Source: Paraburkholderia kururiensis (GTDB taxonomy: Bacteria; Pseudomonadota; Gammaproteobacteria; Burkholderiales; Burkholderiaceae). Taken from it: DNA of 64,000 nt. The translations under genes and the position numbers were made by a program. This document shows positions 52,615 through 61,067 of the stretch, one piece after another. The notes under the pieces are model-generated. The model was not told the origin of the DNA. It saw nothing but the letters and a program-made list of their open reading frames with translations, and ran no database searches. The first letter of the stretch is position 1, and the number at the start of each line of letters is the position of its first letter. The stretch covers positions 5,332,001 to 5,396,000 of the forward strand of contig NZ_CP139965.1 in assembly GCF_034424375.1 (NCBI RefSeq), given 5' to 3'.

Positions 52615-53229
52615 GTGAGCAGCGACTGGAACCGCGATTACGCCGCGCTCGATTCCCGCGCGAAAGCCGTGCTCGACTTCTGGTTCGGCGAGCCGGATTC
52701 GCCCGGCTACGGCACGAGGAGAAAGATCTGGTTCGCTCGCGATGACGCCTTCGACGCCGACCTCCGCGATCGCTTTGGTGAACTGATCATGTTGGGCCGC
52801 GAAGGCGCACTCGATGCGTGGACCGCCACGACGCCCGGCGCGCTCGCACTCGTGATCGTGCTCGACCAGTTTTCGCGCAACTGCCATCGCGGCACGCCGC
52901 ACGCGTTCGCGGGCGACCTCAAAGCGCTCGCCGTCGCAAAACAGATCGTGGCGAGCGGCGCAGACCGTCTGCTGCCCAGCGTCCATCACCGCGCGTTTGC
53001 GTATCTGCCGTTCGAGCACGACGAGTCTGCCGGGAGTCAGCGCGAATCGCTGCGGCTCTTTCGCGCGCTCGCCGACGAACCGGACGGCGAGGACTACTAC
53101 CGCTACGCGGTGCTACACGCGCGGGTGATCGAGCGCTTCGGCCGCTACCCGCATCGCAATGCGGTGCTCAACCGGCTCACCACGCAGGAGGAAGAGGCGT
53201 TCCTGCGGGAGCCCGGCTCTTCGTTCTAG
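52615..53229 (+). CDS. DUF924 family protein
   Basis: The 204-residue protein has the DUF924 hallmarks: VLDFWFGEP near the N-terminus, RDDAFDADLRDRFGEL, VLDQFSRNCHRGTPHAFAGD, and FAYLPFEHDES followed by RFGRYPHRN. The family is a TPR-like helical fold of unknown function. The GTG at 52615 follows GGAG at about 8 nt; an ATG at 52574 is out of frame. Co-oriented with the AlaX gene. Confidence 0.85.
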   Translation: MSSDWNRDYAALDSRAKAVLDFWFGEPDSPGYGTRRKIWFARDDAFDADLRDRFGELIMLGREGALDAWTATTPGALALVIVLDQFSRNCHRGTPHAFAGDLKALAVAKQIVASGADRLLPSVHHRAFAYLPFEHDESAGSQRESLRLFRALADEPDGEDYYRYAVLHARVIERFGRYPHRNAVLNRLTTQEEEAFLREPGSSF

Positions 53230-53345
53230 ACGTTCACGCGTTGGAGACCGGTGGCCCGCGTCGTGGTGCCTGCGAGCCGGCGCGGGTTCACACCCGCTTT
53301 CAGACGCACCTGCAGGCCCGACTCCATGTACGGCTCACGCGAAAT

Positions 53346-55367
53346 TCAATCGAGCGGCGGCATCGTGTCGGGCGTGCGCACGAACACGCGCAGCAACTCG
53401 TCCGTGTCGCCGGGGCGTGCGCCCGACCAGAACAGCTGCCAGTCGTCGCCGGGCGAGCGTGCGGCGTTGCGGCGGCTCTCCACGATGAGCCAGGTGCACT
53501 CGGTGGTCGCCGGGTCGGCGGGCACGTGCTCGATGCCCGCGAAGTAATAGAGCATGGGCGCTTCGGATTCACCGAGTCCGCTGCTCGCCATGCAGTCGCC
53601 CTCGTTCCACTCCACGGCGAGATGCGCCGAGAGGTCTTCGAACACTGAGCGGTAGCTCTTCGCTTCGTCGAGCCACGGCAGCAGCAGCGTGCTCACGAGT
53701 CCCCACGCCGCGGTCGCGCCAAGGCACCAGCTGAGCGCGCCGCGCCAGCGGCCGCTGTGCTTGAGCGCGGGCAGCAGCCACAGCCAGCCTGCGGTCAGCG
53801 CGATGGCCGCAACGACGAGCGCCGGCCGCACCGGCATCGTCCAGTCGAGCGGTAGCCAGCGGCCGAGTCGCGCGAGGGTAGCGTGCGTGCCGACGGGGCC
53901 CGTCATCGTCGACCAGATGATCCACGCGAGCAGCACGAGGGCGCCGAACAACACGCGGCCCGCCATGTCCCAGGCCACGGCGAGACGCTGCGGCAGTCGG
54001 CGGATGCCGTCGGCCGCGAGCACCGCGAGCGCCGGCATGAACGGCAGGATGTAGAGCACGCGCACGGTGGCCGACGTCTGCAGCACGGCCAGGCCGATGC
54101 CGGCGAAGAGCGCGGGCAGCGCGACCTGGGGCTCGCGCCAACGCCGCCACGTGCCTGTCGCCAGCGCGACGAAGGCGAGCGGGCCGGCCGGGAAGCCCGC
54201 CGTGAGCACGGCGCGCAGGGCGAACAGATGTCCGTCGTTTTCCGAGCCGAGTTCGGGCACCGAAAAGCCGAGGAAGCGGCCGACGTTGTTGTCCCAGAAC
54301 CAGACCTTGAAGAGCGCCTCGGAGCGCAGATAGAAACAGACCGGCCAGATCAGCGCGAACGGCGCGCACACCAGCGCGGCCACGGCGAGCGAGCGCATGA
54401 ACGCGCGGCTGCGGCAGGCCGGATAGAGCACGAGTACGCCGCAGACTGTGGCGCCGAACACGAGCGGCAGGAACAGTCCCTTGGTCATCAGCGTGATACC
54501 GACGCCTGCGCCGAGCAGCGCGGCGGGCACGCGTGTGTTCGTTTGCGCGTTGGTCGAGTTGCGCGGCGGCGCTGTGCCCGTGTCGCCGTGTGCCGGTACG
54601 TGGCTCGCCAGATGCGCGGTCACCAGCTCGTAGAGCCCGCAGAGACCCATCGCGGCGCCGGCCATCAACGCGACGTCGGTCATCATGTCGTGAACGTGCT
54701 TGATGACGACGAAGCTGCCCGCAAAGAGCGCGAGCGTGCCGATCACGCGCAGATCGAGCCAGCGCGCGGCGCCGGTCGCGCGCTTCGCGAGGCGTGCCGT
54801 GAAATAGAGGGCGAGTGCGGCGAACAGCGCGCTGGCGAGCCGCGCGGCGTCGTGCAGCGGCAAGTATCGGCCGAGGCCCCACGCGAGTCCGGCCGCGACC
54901 CAGTCGTAAAGCGGCGGCTTTTCGACGAAAGGCTGGCCCGCGTTGGTCGGCACGACGAGGTCGCCCGTCTCCAGCATGTGCTGGATGATGCCGAACGTGT
55001 ACGTCTCATCCTGCTTCCACGGGTCGTGGCCCAGCGTGCCGGGCAACAGCCACGCGCAGACGAGCGCGATGGCCACGAGCCAGATCAGCCGACGCGACCA
55101 TGCGAGCGCTCGCGTACCGGAAGCGGGCGCGAGGGGCGGGCCGAGCGGATCGGCGGGAACAGGCGCGACGGCTTCGCCTTGCGAAAGGTGCGCAGTCGAT
55201 TGAACGAGGGGTGCCGTGCCTTCGGCGGAGTGCGCGGCGGAAGACGCTGCGCCGGCCGTGACGGCAAGACCGGTTGTGGCGAGTCCCGATGCCGGCGAGC
55301 CGGCATCCGGTGTCCCCGTTGCCGGCCCTCCCACAAGCGCGGCGGCGGGGTGATTCGGTTGACGCAT
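53346..55367 (-). CDS. ArnT/PMT-like glycosyltransferase (GT-C fold)
   Basis: The 673-residue protein has about twelve transmembrane helices. The first loop contains the acidic motif DPWKQDETYTFG, and FVEKPPLYDWVAAGL follows, both typical of ArnT/PMT transferases that use polyprenyl-phosphate sugars at the periplasmic face. The C-terminal periplasmic part has WLIVESRRNAARS. The first about 90 residues are Ala/Gly/Pro-rich low complexity before the first helix (LIWLVAIALVCAWLLPGTL). Aminoarabinose genes are not adjacent, so the lipid A-modifying role of ArnT is unproven. A 295-bp region with no clear gene lies upstream. Confidence 0.8.
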   Translation of the reverse strand: MRQPNHPAAALVGGPATGTPDAGSPASGLATTGLAVTAGAASSAAHSAEGTAPLVQSTAHLSQGEAVAPVPADPLGPPLAPASGTRALAWSRRLIWLVAIALVCAWLLPGTLGHDPWKQDETYTFGIIQHMLETGDLVVPTNAGQPFVEKPPLYDWVAAGLAWGLGRYLPLHDAARLASALFAALALYFTARLAKRATGAARWLDLRVIGTLALFAGSFVVIKHVHDMMTDVALMAGAAMGLCGLYELVTAHLASHVPAHGDTGTAPPRNSTNAQTNTRVPAALLGAGVGITLMTKGLFLPLVFGATVCGVLVLYPACRSRAFMRSLAVAALVCAPFALIWPVCFYLRSEALFKVWFWDNNVGRFLGFSVPELGSENDGHLFALRAVLTAGFPAGPLAFVALATGTWRRWREPQVALPALFAGIGLAVLQTSATVRVLYILPFMPALAVLAADGIRRLPQRLAVAWDMAGRVLFGALVLLAWIIWSTMTGPVGTHATLARLGRWLPLDWTMPVRPALVVAAIALTAGWLWLLPALKHSGRWRGALSWCLGATAAWGLVSTLLLPWLDEAKSYRSVFEDLSAHLAVEWNEGDCMASSGLGESEAPMLYYFAGIEHVPADPATTECTWLIVESRRNAARSPGDDWQLFWSGARPGDTDELLRVFVRTPDTMPPLD

Positions 55368-55662
55368 CTAAAGATCTCACTCGTGCGCCTCGCTGCTTTG
55401 GCGAGGCGCTGTGTGCATAGGGTCTTGTCCGCCGGTGGTGTGCGTGTGGCGCGCAGGTCCGTGCCGCATAGCGGATAAGCTGTCCCGCGATTCTATAGAT
55501 GGATTATTACAGCGGGTTACGAAAAGAGAGGGGCAGTTGTAATCGAGCGGCGGCGGGAAGGCCGATCAGGCGGGATGCGATGGGCGCGGGCGGCGACCCG
55601 CGCCAGATCGCGCGCCTGGGCGAGGCGCGGCATGAAAGCCTGAGGAGCGGCGCGGTCGTGCG

Positions 55663-56409
55663 TCAGCGCCCGGCGCTGACGTCGAGCAGAGCGCCCGTCA
55701 CGTAGGAAGCGGCGTCGCTGAGCAGCCAGACGATGGCCTCGGCCACTTCCTCGGCGGTGCCCGGCCGGCCCAGCGGCGTCTGCGCGCCGAGCACGGCGGC
55801 GCGGTCGGGGCGGCCGCCGCTCGCGTGAATGTCGGTATCGATCAGGCCGGGCCGCACGGCGTTGACGCGCACGCCCTGCGGGCCGAGTTCCTTTGCAAGG
55901 CCGATGGTCATGGTGTCGACGGCGCCTTTCGATCCCGCGTAATCGACGTATTCGTTCGGCGAGCCGAGGCGCGCCGCAGCCGACGACACGTTGACGATGG
56001 CGCCGCCGTCGCCGCCGCGGTCCTTCGACATGCGGCGCGCTGCTTCGCGCGCGCAGAGGTAGGCGCCGTAGACGTTGACGTCGAACATGCGCCGCAGGCG
56101 CTCCGCGCTCATGTCGGCGAGCGGCAGCGACGGCGCGACGATGCCCGCGTTGTTGACGAGCGCATCGATGCGGCCGAACGCTTTTTCAAGCGTATCGAAC
56201 ATGGCGTCGACGTCGGCTTCGTTCGCCACGTCGCCGTGTATCACGCGGGCGTGGCCCCCGGCGCGGCCGACTTCGGCGGCCACTTCCTGGGCCGCGGCCT
56301 CGTTGTGGGCGTAATTGACGCCGACGGTCCAGCCTCCCGCGCCGAGCAGCCTTGCCGTGGCGCGGCCGATGCCGCGGCTGGCTCCCGTGATCAGAACGAC
56401 TTTCGACAT
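55663..56409 (-). CDS. classical SDR-family oxidoreductase
   Basis: The 248-residue protein is a canonical SDR: cofactor loop TGASRGIGRAT, NNAGI, catalytic serine in NVSSAAA, and the YAGSK (YxxxK) pair. It resembles FabG or glucose dehydrogenase-type enzymes; the cofactor loop suggests NADPH or NADH, and the substrate is unknown. CTGGAGG lies just before ATG 56409. Contrast with the SDR at 36096, which lacks YxxxK. LOG and TetR genes lie upstream on the same strand. Confidence 0.88.
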   Translation of the reverse strand: MSKVVLITGASRGIGRATARLLGAGGWTVGVNYAHNEAAAQEVAAEVGRAGGHARVIHGDVANEADVDAMFDTLEKAFGRIDALVNNAGIVAPSLPLADMSAERLRRMFDVNVYGAYLCAREAARRMSKDRGGDGGAIVNVSSAAARLGSPNEYVDYAGSKGAVDTMTIGLAKELGPQGVRVNAVRPGLIDTDIHASGGRPDRAAVLGAQTPLGRPGTAEEVAEAIVWLLSDAASYVTGALLDVSAGR

Positions 56410-56514
56410 GGCGGCCTCCAGGGGTTCGAGGTTCGCGACTTCATTTCACCCGGTGGGTTAGCGCGCAGAAGCGTTCGGACGGCTTCGAACGGCGCCAGGC
56501 AGCTTCAAACGGAT

Positions 56515-57099
56515 TCAAACTGCTTCGCGCGCCGTCGTCCATTTGTCGGCGACGGGCGGCTGGTAGCGCTGCAGTTTTGCGATGAGCGCGCGCGGATCGG
56601 CCTCCACCTGCAGGATGTCGAGCCAGTTCTGCCGCATGAAGCCTTCCTGCACGGTGTGACGGAGCAACGCTATCAGCGGGTCGTAGAACCCCTGAATGTT
56701 GAGAAGCGCCACCGGCTTCTGGTGATAGCCGAGTTGCGCCCACGTGAACACCTCGAAGAGTTCCTCGAGCGTGCCGGCGCCGCCGGGCAGCGCAACGAAG
56801 GCGTCGGCGAAGTCGGCCATCATCTTCTTGCGCTGGTGCATGTCGGGCACGACGTGCAGTTCGGAAAGGCCCGTGTGGCCCACTTCCTTGTTGATGAGCA
56901 GCTCCGGAATCACGCCGATGGCGCGTCCGCCCCGGGCCAGCACTTCGTCGGCGATGGCGCCCATCAGGCCGACCTTGCCGCCGCCGTAGACGAGCGCCAG
57001 ATCCGCTTCCACGAGCGCGCGGCCGAACGCCTGCGCGGCTTCCCGATAATCGCTCCTCACGCCGAATGAGGAGCCGCAATAGACACAAACCGACTTCAT
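56515..57099 (-). CDS. LOG family protein (cytokinin riboside 5'-monophosphate phosphoribohydrolase-like)
   Basis: The 194-residue protein begins MKSVCVYCGSSFG and has LVYGGGKVGLMG and the substrate motif PGGAGTLEELFE, the PGGxGTxxE signature. Homologues hydrolyse AMP or cytokinin nucleotides to the base and ribose 5-phosphate. Cytoplasmic. GGAA lies upstream of ATG 57099. Whether it makes plant hormone or salvages nucleotides here cannot be told from sequence. Confidence 0.88.
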   Translation of the reverse strand: MKSVCVYCGSSFGVRSDYREAAQAFGRALVEADLALVYGGGKVGLMGAIADEVLARGGRAIGVIPELLINKEVGHTGLSELHVVPDMHQRKKMMADFADAFVALPGGAGTLEELFEVFTWAQLGYHQKPVALLNIQGFYDPLIALLRHTVQEGFMRQNWLDILQVEADPRALIAKLQRYQPPVADKWTTAREAV

Positions 57100-57166
57100 T
57101 GCCGAACGTTCCTGTTTTCGTTGCCGTCGAGCAGGCGGCCCGCAGCAGCGGCCGTGCCCAGGGGGG

Positions 57167-57877
57167 TCATGCGCCGCCGGCCGCGTTTTCGCGTGGCGGC
57201 AGATAGTCGTAGAACTCGCGCCGCGGCAGACGTCCCGAAACGAGGTCGTCGAAAATCTGGCGCGAGCGGCCGCGCAGGTACGGCGCCATCAGCGACACGA
57301 TCTGCACGCTCACCTGGTGCAGCTCGGCGCGGATCGCTTCCTGATCGTTGTACTTGCGCGGGTTCATCACGAACTGGTACGAGAGCCAGTAGGTGCCGAT
57401 GAGCCCGATGTTGGTTGCGATGACGTTGATCTCGTCGGGCGTGGCGACCATCTCGCCGTCCGAGACCAGTTGCTCGCAGAACTGGCCCGCGAAGCGCACC
57501 TTGTGGCTGATGATCTGCTTGAAGTGCATCTCCAGCGTGCGGTTGCGCGCGAGCAGGTCGTTGAGGTCGCGGTACAGAAAGCGGTAGCGCCAGGTGAAGT
57601 CCACCATGTACTGCAGGTACGACCACATTTCGTCGATGGTGACCCGATGGTCGTCGGGAAAGCGCAGCCGCTTTTCGATCTCCTGCTCGAACTGGCTGAA
57701 GATGCTGTTGATGATGTCGTCTTTGTTGCGGAAGTGGTAGTACAGGTTGCCTGGACTGATCTCCATTTCCTCGGCGATCGTCGTCGTGGTGACGTTCGGT
57801 TCACCGATCTCGTTGAAGAGTTTCAGAGAGAGCTCGAGAATCCGCTCACGGGTGCGGCGGGGAGGTTTGGCTTCCAT
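57167..57877 (-). CDS. TetR/AcrR-family transcriptional regulator
   Basis: The 236-residue protein has an N-terminal helix-turn-helix (TRERILELSLKLFNEIG, then IAEEMEISPGNLYYHFRNKDD) and a long helical effector domain with several aromatic residues. Start ATG 57877 (MEAKPPRRTR) is chosen because the domain begins there. A palindrome overlapping a TATAAT -10 lies about 100 bp upstream on its own strand, suggesting autoregulation. Ligand unknown. Confidence 0.87.
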   Translation of the reverse strand: MEAKPPRRTRERILELSLKLFNEIGEPNVTTTTIAEEMEISPGNLYYHFRNKDDIINSIFSQFEQEIEKRLRFPDDHRVTIDEMWSYLQYMVDFTWRYRFLYRDLNDLLARNRTLEMHFKQIISHKVRFAGQFCEQLVSDGEMVATPDEINVIATNIGLIGTYWLSYQFVMNPRKYNDQEAIRAELHQVSVQIVSLMAPYLRGRSRQIFDDLVSGRLPRREFYDYLPPRENAAGGA

Positions 57878-57968
57878 GTCGTCCGGCCCTGGTTTTTGCC
57901 GGGCAGGCGCGCGGCGGCGTGCCGTTCGCGCGGGGTTCGCCCGGACACGGTTGGTCTTTTTTAAGACT

Positions 57969-57982
57969 ATCGTTCGATTATA
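57969..57982 (-). promoter_or_regulatory. TATAAT -10 overlapping a short palindrome, probable TetR autoregulatory site
   Basis: On the minus strand TATAAT (complement of 57977-57982) is a perfect -10 for the TetR gene. ATCG-N2-CGAT (57969-57978) overlaps its end. A repressor bound here would block the promoter. No good -35 is seen. Confidence 0.4.
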
Positions 57983-58034
57983 AACCGACCATTTCCCGCC
58001 GAAGCTCAGGGTTCCCACGCAGTGGGGCAGATGT

Positions 58035-58550
58035 CTAGTGCAGCGCCGCGAGCCAGCGTGAGAGCAGCGGGCCGACCAGTGGCGCGAGCAGCAGCACCCA
58101 TGTCATTACGCAGACGAATAGCGCCACCATCACGGCGGCGCTGCCCAGATCCTTGGCGCGCCGCGACAGCTCGTGACGCTCCAGAGAAATGCGATCGATG
58201 GCTGCTTCCAGGCTCGAATTGAGCAGCTCGACGATCAGCACCAGCAGCACGGAGCCGAGCAGCAGCACGCGCGCGACCGGCTCGACGGGCACCAGCAGCC
58301 CGATGGGCAGCAGAATCGCGGCGAGCGTGAGTTCCTGGCGAAACGCGCTTTCCACGCGGATGGCCACGCGAAAGCCGGCCAGCGAGTTCTTGAGCGCGTG
58401 CCAGGCGCGCGTCACGCCGCGGTTGCCCTTGTACGGGTTGAACGGCAGCGGGGCGAGCGGATCGTCGGGGCCGAGCGGCTCGTGCATCTCGGCGTGGTCC
58501 GCGTGGTGAGCCTCTACGCGGTGGGTGGAGCGAACGGGGGAGGGGCGCAT
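58035..58550 (-). CDS. dgkA: diacylglycerol kinase
   Basis: DgkA phosphorylates diacylglycerol to phosphatidic acid in the inner membrane. The C-terminal 120 residues show the family: NPYKGNRGVTRAWHALKNSLAGFRVA, ESAFRQE, three transmembrane helices and the catalytic ELLNSSLEAAID. The start is uncertain: the N-terminal 40 or so residues before NPYKGN are low-complexity, and ATG 58769, 58550 or 58487 are all possible; I use 58550. The Agt-type transferase gene lies 254 bp upstream. Recycling of diacylglycerol left by PlcP would explain the grouping. Confidence 0.85.
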   Translation of the reverse strand: MRPSPVRSTHRVEAHHADHAEMHEPLGPDDPLAPLPFNPYKGNRGVTRAWHALKNSLAGFRVAIRVESAFRQELTLAAILLPIGLLVPVEPVARVLLLGSVLLVLIVELLNSSLEAAIDRISLERHELSRRAKDLGSAAVMVALFVCVMTWVLLLAPLVGPLLSRWLAALH

Positions 58551-58804
58551 GGTCTGCCGCGAGGGCGCGTGCTCGTGGTCGGGTTGCCCAGCATGATACG
58601 CGCCGGACTCGCCGCCATTCGTCTCGCCGCGCGGCACGGCCGGGTCGCGCCGCACGGCGGGGCCGGCCGGAGCGCCGGCCGCCGCATCGGCAGCGTCCGG
58701 TGCCCCGCTTTCCCGCTCCTCGCTTGCGGAAGAAGGCGTGGGAGAAAGCACAGGAGAAAGTCGTCGCATGGTAGAGGAGAGGGCGGCAGGAGCGGAACCG
58801 CGGC

Positions 58805-59836
58805 TTACGCGGTGGCGCTTTGCTCCTCGACGGTCGCGCGCGGCAGCGGTTTCAGGTGTGCCGCGAACTGTGCCGACGCGGCGCTCCAGGAGAACCGCTC
58901 GGCCCAGGCGCGCGCCACGTTGCGATCGATCTTTAGCGCTTCGAGGCAGGCTTCGCGCAGGTCTTCGTTCATGGCGCCCGCGCCGCCGTCGCCCAGCACG
59001 TCGATCGGGCCCGTCACCGGGTAGGCCGCGACCGGTGTGCCGCACGCGAGCGCTTCGAGTAGCACGAGGCCGAAGGTGTCGGTGCGGCTCGGGAACACGA
59101 ACACGTCGGCGGCCGCGTAGACCTTTGCGAGTTCAGCCTGGCTCAGCACGCCGAGGTAGTTCGCCTGCGGGTAGCGCGACTTCAGTTCGCCGAGCGCCGG
59201 ACCCTCGCCCGCCACCCACTTCGAGCCCGGCAGATCAAGCTTGAGAAACGCTTCCACGTTTTTTTCGACGGCGACGCGTCCCACGTAGAGGAAGATCGGC
59301 CGCGCCGTGTTGAGCACCTTCGACTCCATCTGATGAAAGATGTCGAGGTCGACGCCGCGCGTCCACAGCACCACGTTCGTGAAGCCGAATTTTTCGAGGT
59401 CGGCCTTGACGACCGGCGTGGGCGCCATCACGGCAAGCGACGGCTTGTGGAACCAGTGCAGGAACCGGTAGGTGGCCGCGAGCGGAATGCCGAAGCGGGC
59501 CTGCACGTACTCGGGAAAGCGCGTGTGGTACGCGGTCGTGAACGGCAGCCGATGCGTGATCGCGTAGCGGCGCGCTGCGAGGCCGAGCGGACCTTCGGTC
59601 GCGATGTGCAGCGCGTCGGGTGCGAAGTCGTCGATGCGACGGTGCAGCTTGCGCTTCGGGAACAGCGACAGGCGGATTTCCGGGTAGGTCGGGCACGGCA
59701 CCGTGCGGAACTCCAGCGGCGTGACGATCTCCACGCGGTGGCCGAGCGCGGTGAGCTCGCGCGTCGTGTTCTTCAGCGTGCGCACGACGCCGTTGACCTG
59801 CGGCTCCCATGCGTCCGTCACGATCATTATCTTCAT
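58805..59836 (-). CDS. family 4 glycosyltransferase, Agt-like (diacylglycerol glycosyltransferase candidate)
   Basis: The 343-residue GT-B protein starts MKIMIVTDAWEPQVNGVVRTL and has HIATEGPLGLAARR, VVLWTRGVDLDIFH, LYVGRVAVEKNVEAFL and the donor motif DTFGLVLLEALACGTP. This form is shared by alpha-mannosyltransferase annotations and by the Agt glycosyltransferases of alphaproteobacteria that glycosylate diacylglycerol after PlcP action. Its position 77 bp after the PlcP-type gene favours the latter. Product sugar (Glc, Gal, GlcA or Man) is unknown. Confidence 0.8.
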   Translation of the reverse strand: MKIMIVTDAWEPQVNGVVRTLKNTTRELTALGHRVEIVTPLEFRTVPCPTYPEIRLSLFPKRKLHRRIDDFAPDALHIATEGPLGLAARRYAITHRLPFTTAYHTRFPEYVQARFGIPLAATYRFLHWFHKPSLAVMAPTPVVKADLEKFGFTNVVLWTRGVDLDIFHQMESKVLNTARPIFLYVGRVAVEKNVEAFLKLDLPGSKWVAGEGPALGELKSRYPQANYLGVLSQAELAKVYAAADVFVFPSRTDTFGLVLLEALACGTPVAAYPVTGPIDVLGDGGAGAMNEDLREACLEALKIDRNVARAWAERFSWSAASAQFAAHLKPLPRATVEEQSATA

Positions 59837-59913
59837 CGTTATCTGGCCCTCTCGAGTGTCTTGCGCGTGCTGCGCCGGTGGTGGCTGCTGCGGATGCCCG
59901 TGGGGCGTGTGCG

Positions 59914-60882
59914 TCATGCCGCGGCCCTGGCCTTGCCGGCTTTCGCCGGTACGCCTTGCGGGCTGCGCATGACGGTCCAGTAGATGACCTTCAGTTCGCC
60001 CTCGAAGGTCTCGACGAGCGCAGAAAGGCTCTCTACCCAGTCGCCGTCGTTGCAATAGAGCACGCCGTCGATGTCGCGGATCTCGGCCTTGTGGATGTGG
60101 CCGCACACCACGCCGTCGCAGCCGCGGCGGCGGGCTTCCTCGGTCATCACGCGCTCGAACGACGAGATGAAGTTCACGGCGTTCTTCACCTGGTGTTTCA
60201 GGTACTGCGAGAGCGACCAGTACTGGAAGCCGAGCCGGCTGCGGATGCGGTTGAACCAGCGGTTGAGCACGAGGATCAGCGTGTAGAGCGTGTCGCCCAG
60301 GTAGGCGAGCCACTTCGCGTGCTGGATCACGCCGTCGAAGAGGTCGCCGTGCACGATCCACAGGCGCTGGCCCGCGATCGTCGTGTGGAATGCTTCGCCA
60401 CGCACGTGGATGTCGCCGAACGCGAGATCGCAGAACTGCCGCGCGCCCTCGTCGTGATTGCCGGGGATGTAGACCACGTGCGTGCCCTTGCGCGCCTTGC
60501 GCAGGATCTTCTGCACCACGTCGTTGTGCGCCTGCGGCCAGTACCAGCCCTTCTTCAACTGCCAGCCGTCAATGATGTCGCCCACGAGGTAGAGGTATTC
60601 CGACTCGTTGTGGCGCAGGAAGTCGAGCAGGTAGGGCGCCTGACAGCCGTTCGAGCCTAGATGGATGTCGGAGAGCCAGATGGTGCGGTAACGGTGCGAC
60701 GCGGGATGGTCGTCGTCGTGATGCGGGGCATCCGGTGCGCCTTGTTGCGTGAGCGGGTGTGCAAGCGGCGGCTGGGGCGGCAAGGGCAGGGAGCCTGCCG
60801 GCGCGCCTGGCGTGAAGGCGACGGGTTCGCCACCCTGGCCGGTCTGACGGAAAAAGGAACTCACGGACGTCTTCGTGGCCAT
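59914..60882 (-). CDS. plcP: PlcP-type metallophosphoesterase (COG2908; phospholipase C candidate)
   Basis: The 322-residue protein has all metallophosphoesterase motifs: SDIHLGS (D72, H74), GDIIDGW, GNHDE, and GHIH. It belongs to the group annotated as UDP-2,3-diacylglucosamine hydrolase, but KGWYWPQAHNDVVQKILRKA and the long WFNRIRSRLGFQYWS segment match PlcP, which splits phospholipids into diacylglycerol and phosphorylated head group on phosphate limitation. The first 65 residues are a low-complexity Pro-rich extension. Start ATG 60882 is preferred to a GTG at 60948, which lies over the Pho-box-like element. First gene of the plcP-agt-dgkA set. Confidence 0.78.
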   Translation of the reverse strand: MATKTSVSSFFRQTGQGGEPVAFTPGAPAGSLPLPPQPPLAHPLTQQGAPDAPHHDDDHPASHRYRTIWLSDIHLGSNGCQAPYLLDFLRHNESEYLYLVGDIIDGWQLKKGWYWPQAHNDVVQKILRKARKGTHVVYIPGNHDEGARQFCDLAFGDIHVRGEAFHTTIAGQRLWIVHGDLFDGVIQHAKWLAYLGDTLYTLILVLNRWFNRIRSRLGFQYWSLSQYLKHQVKNAVNFISSFERVMTEEARRRGCDGVVCGHIHKAEIRDIDGVLYCNDGDWVESLSALVETFEGELKVIYWTVMRSPQGVPAKAGKARAAA

Positions 60883-60926
60883 GGCTCGCGCGGCGTGTTT
60901 CGGTATGCGAATTCGGCCACGCGCGC

Positions 60927-60944
60927 GTGACCGAGCCGTGACAG
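60927..60944 (-). promoter_or_regulatory. Pho-box-like direct repeat upstream of the plcP-type gene
   Basis: Read on the minus strand the sequence is CTGTCAC-GGCT-CGGTCAC: two 7-bp repeats with 4-bp spacing, the 11-bp period of PhoB boxes (consensus CTGTCAT-N4-CTGTCAT). A weaker third unit (GCGTGGC) follows in phase. It ends 44 bp before ATG 60882. Part of it also forms the palindrome GTGACAGTCAC (60938-60948), so another factor cannot be excluded. Confidence 0.6.
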
Positions 60945-61067
60945 TCACGAGAATTTCTTATTACGCCTCGGGGCGGGCATGTTTGCGCGGCAGGGCGAGC
61001 GAGGTGGTCATGCGTGTGTCGTCGTCGAACGGATCGAGCCGCTCGTGGCACAACGACGACAAGGCGC

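Noticed and set aside
55499..55705. 68-codon plus-strand frame between the ArnT-like gene and the SDR gene
   Set aside because: Runs into the 3' end of the opposing SDR gene, lacks a ribosome site, and has an Arg-rich product.
59914..60882. LpxH, the essential lipid A enzyme
   Set aside because: Motifs are shared, but the length, the KGWYWPQAHNDVV segment and the glycosyltransferase/dgkA context fit PlcP better; not excluded without a phylogeny.
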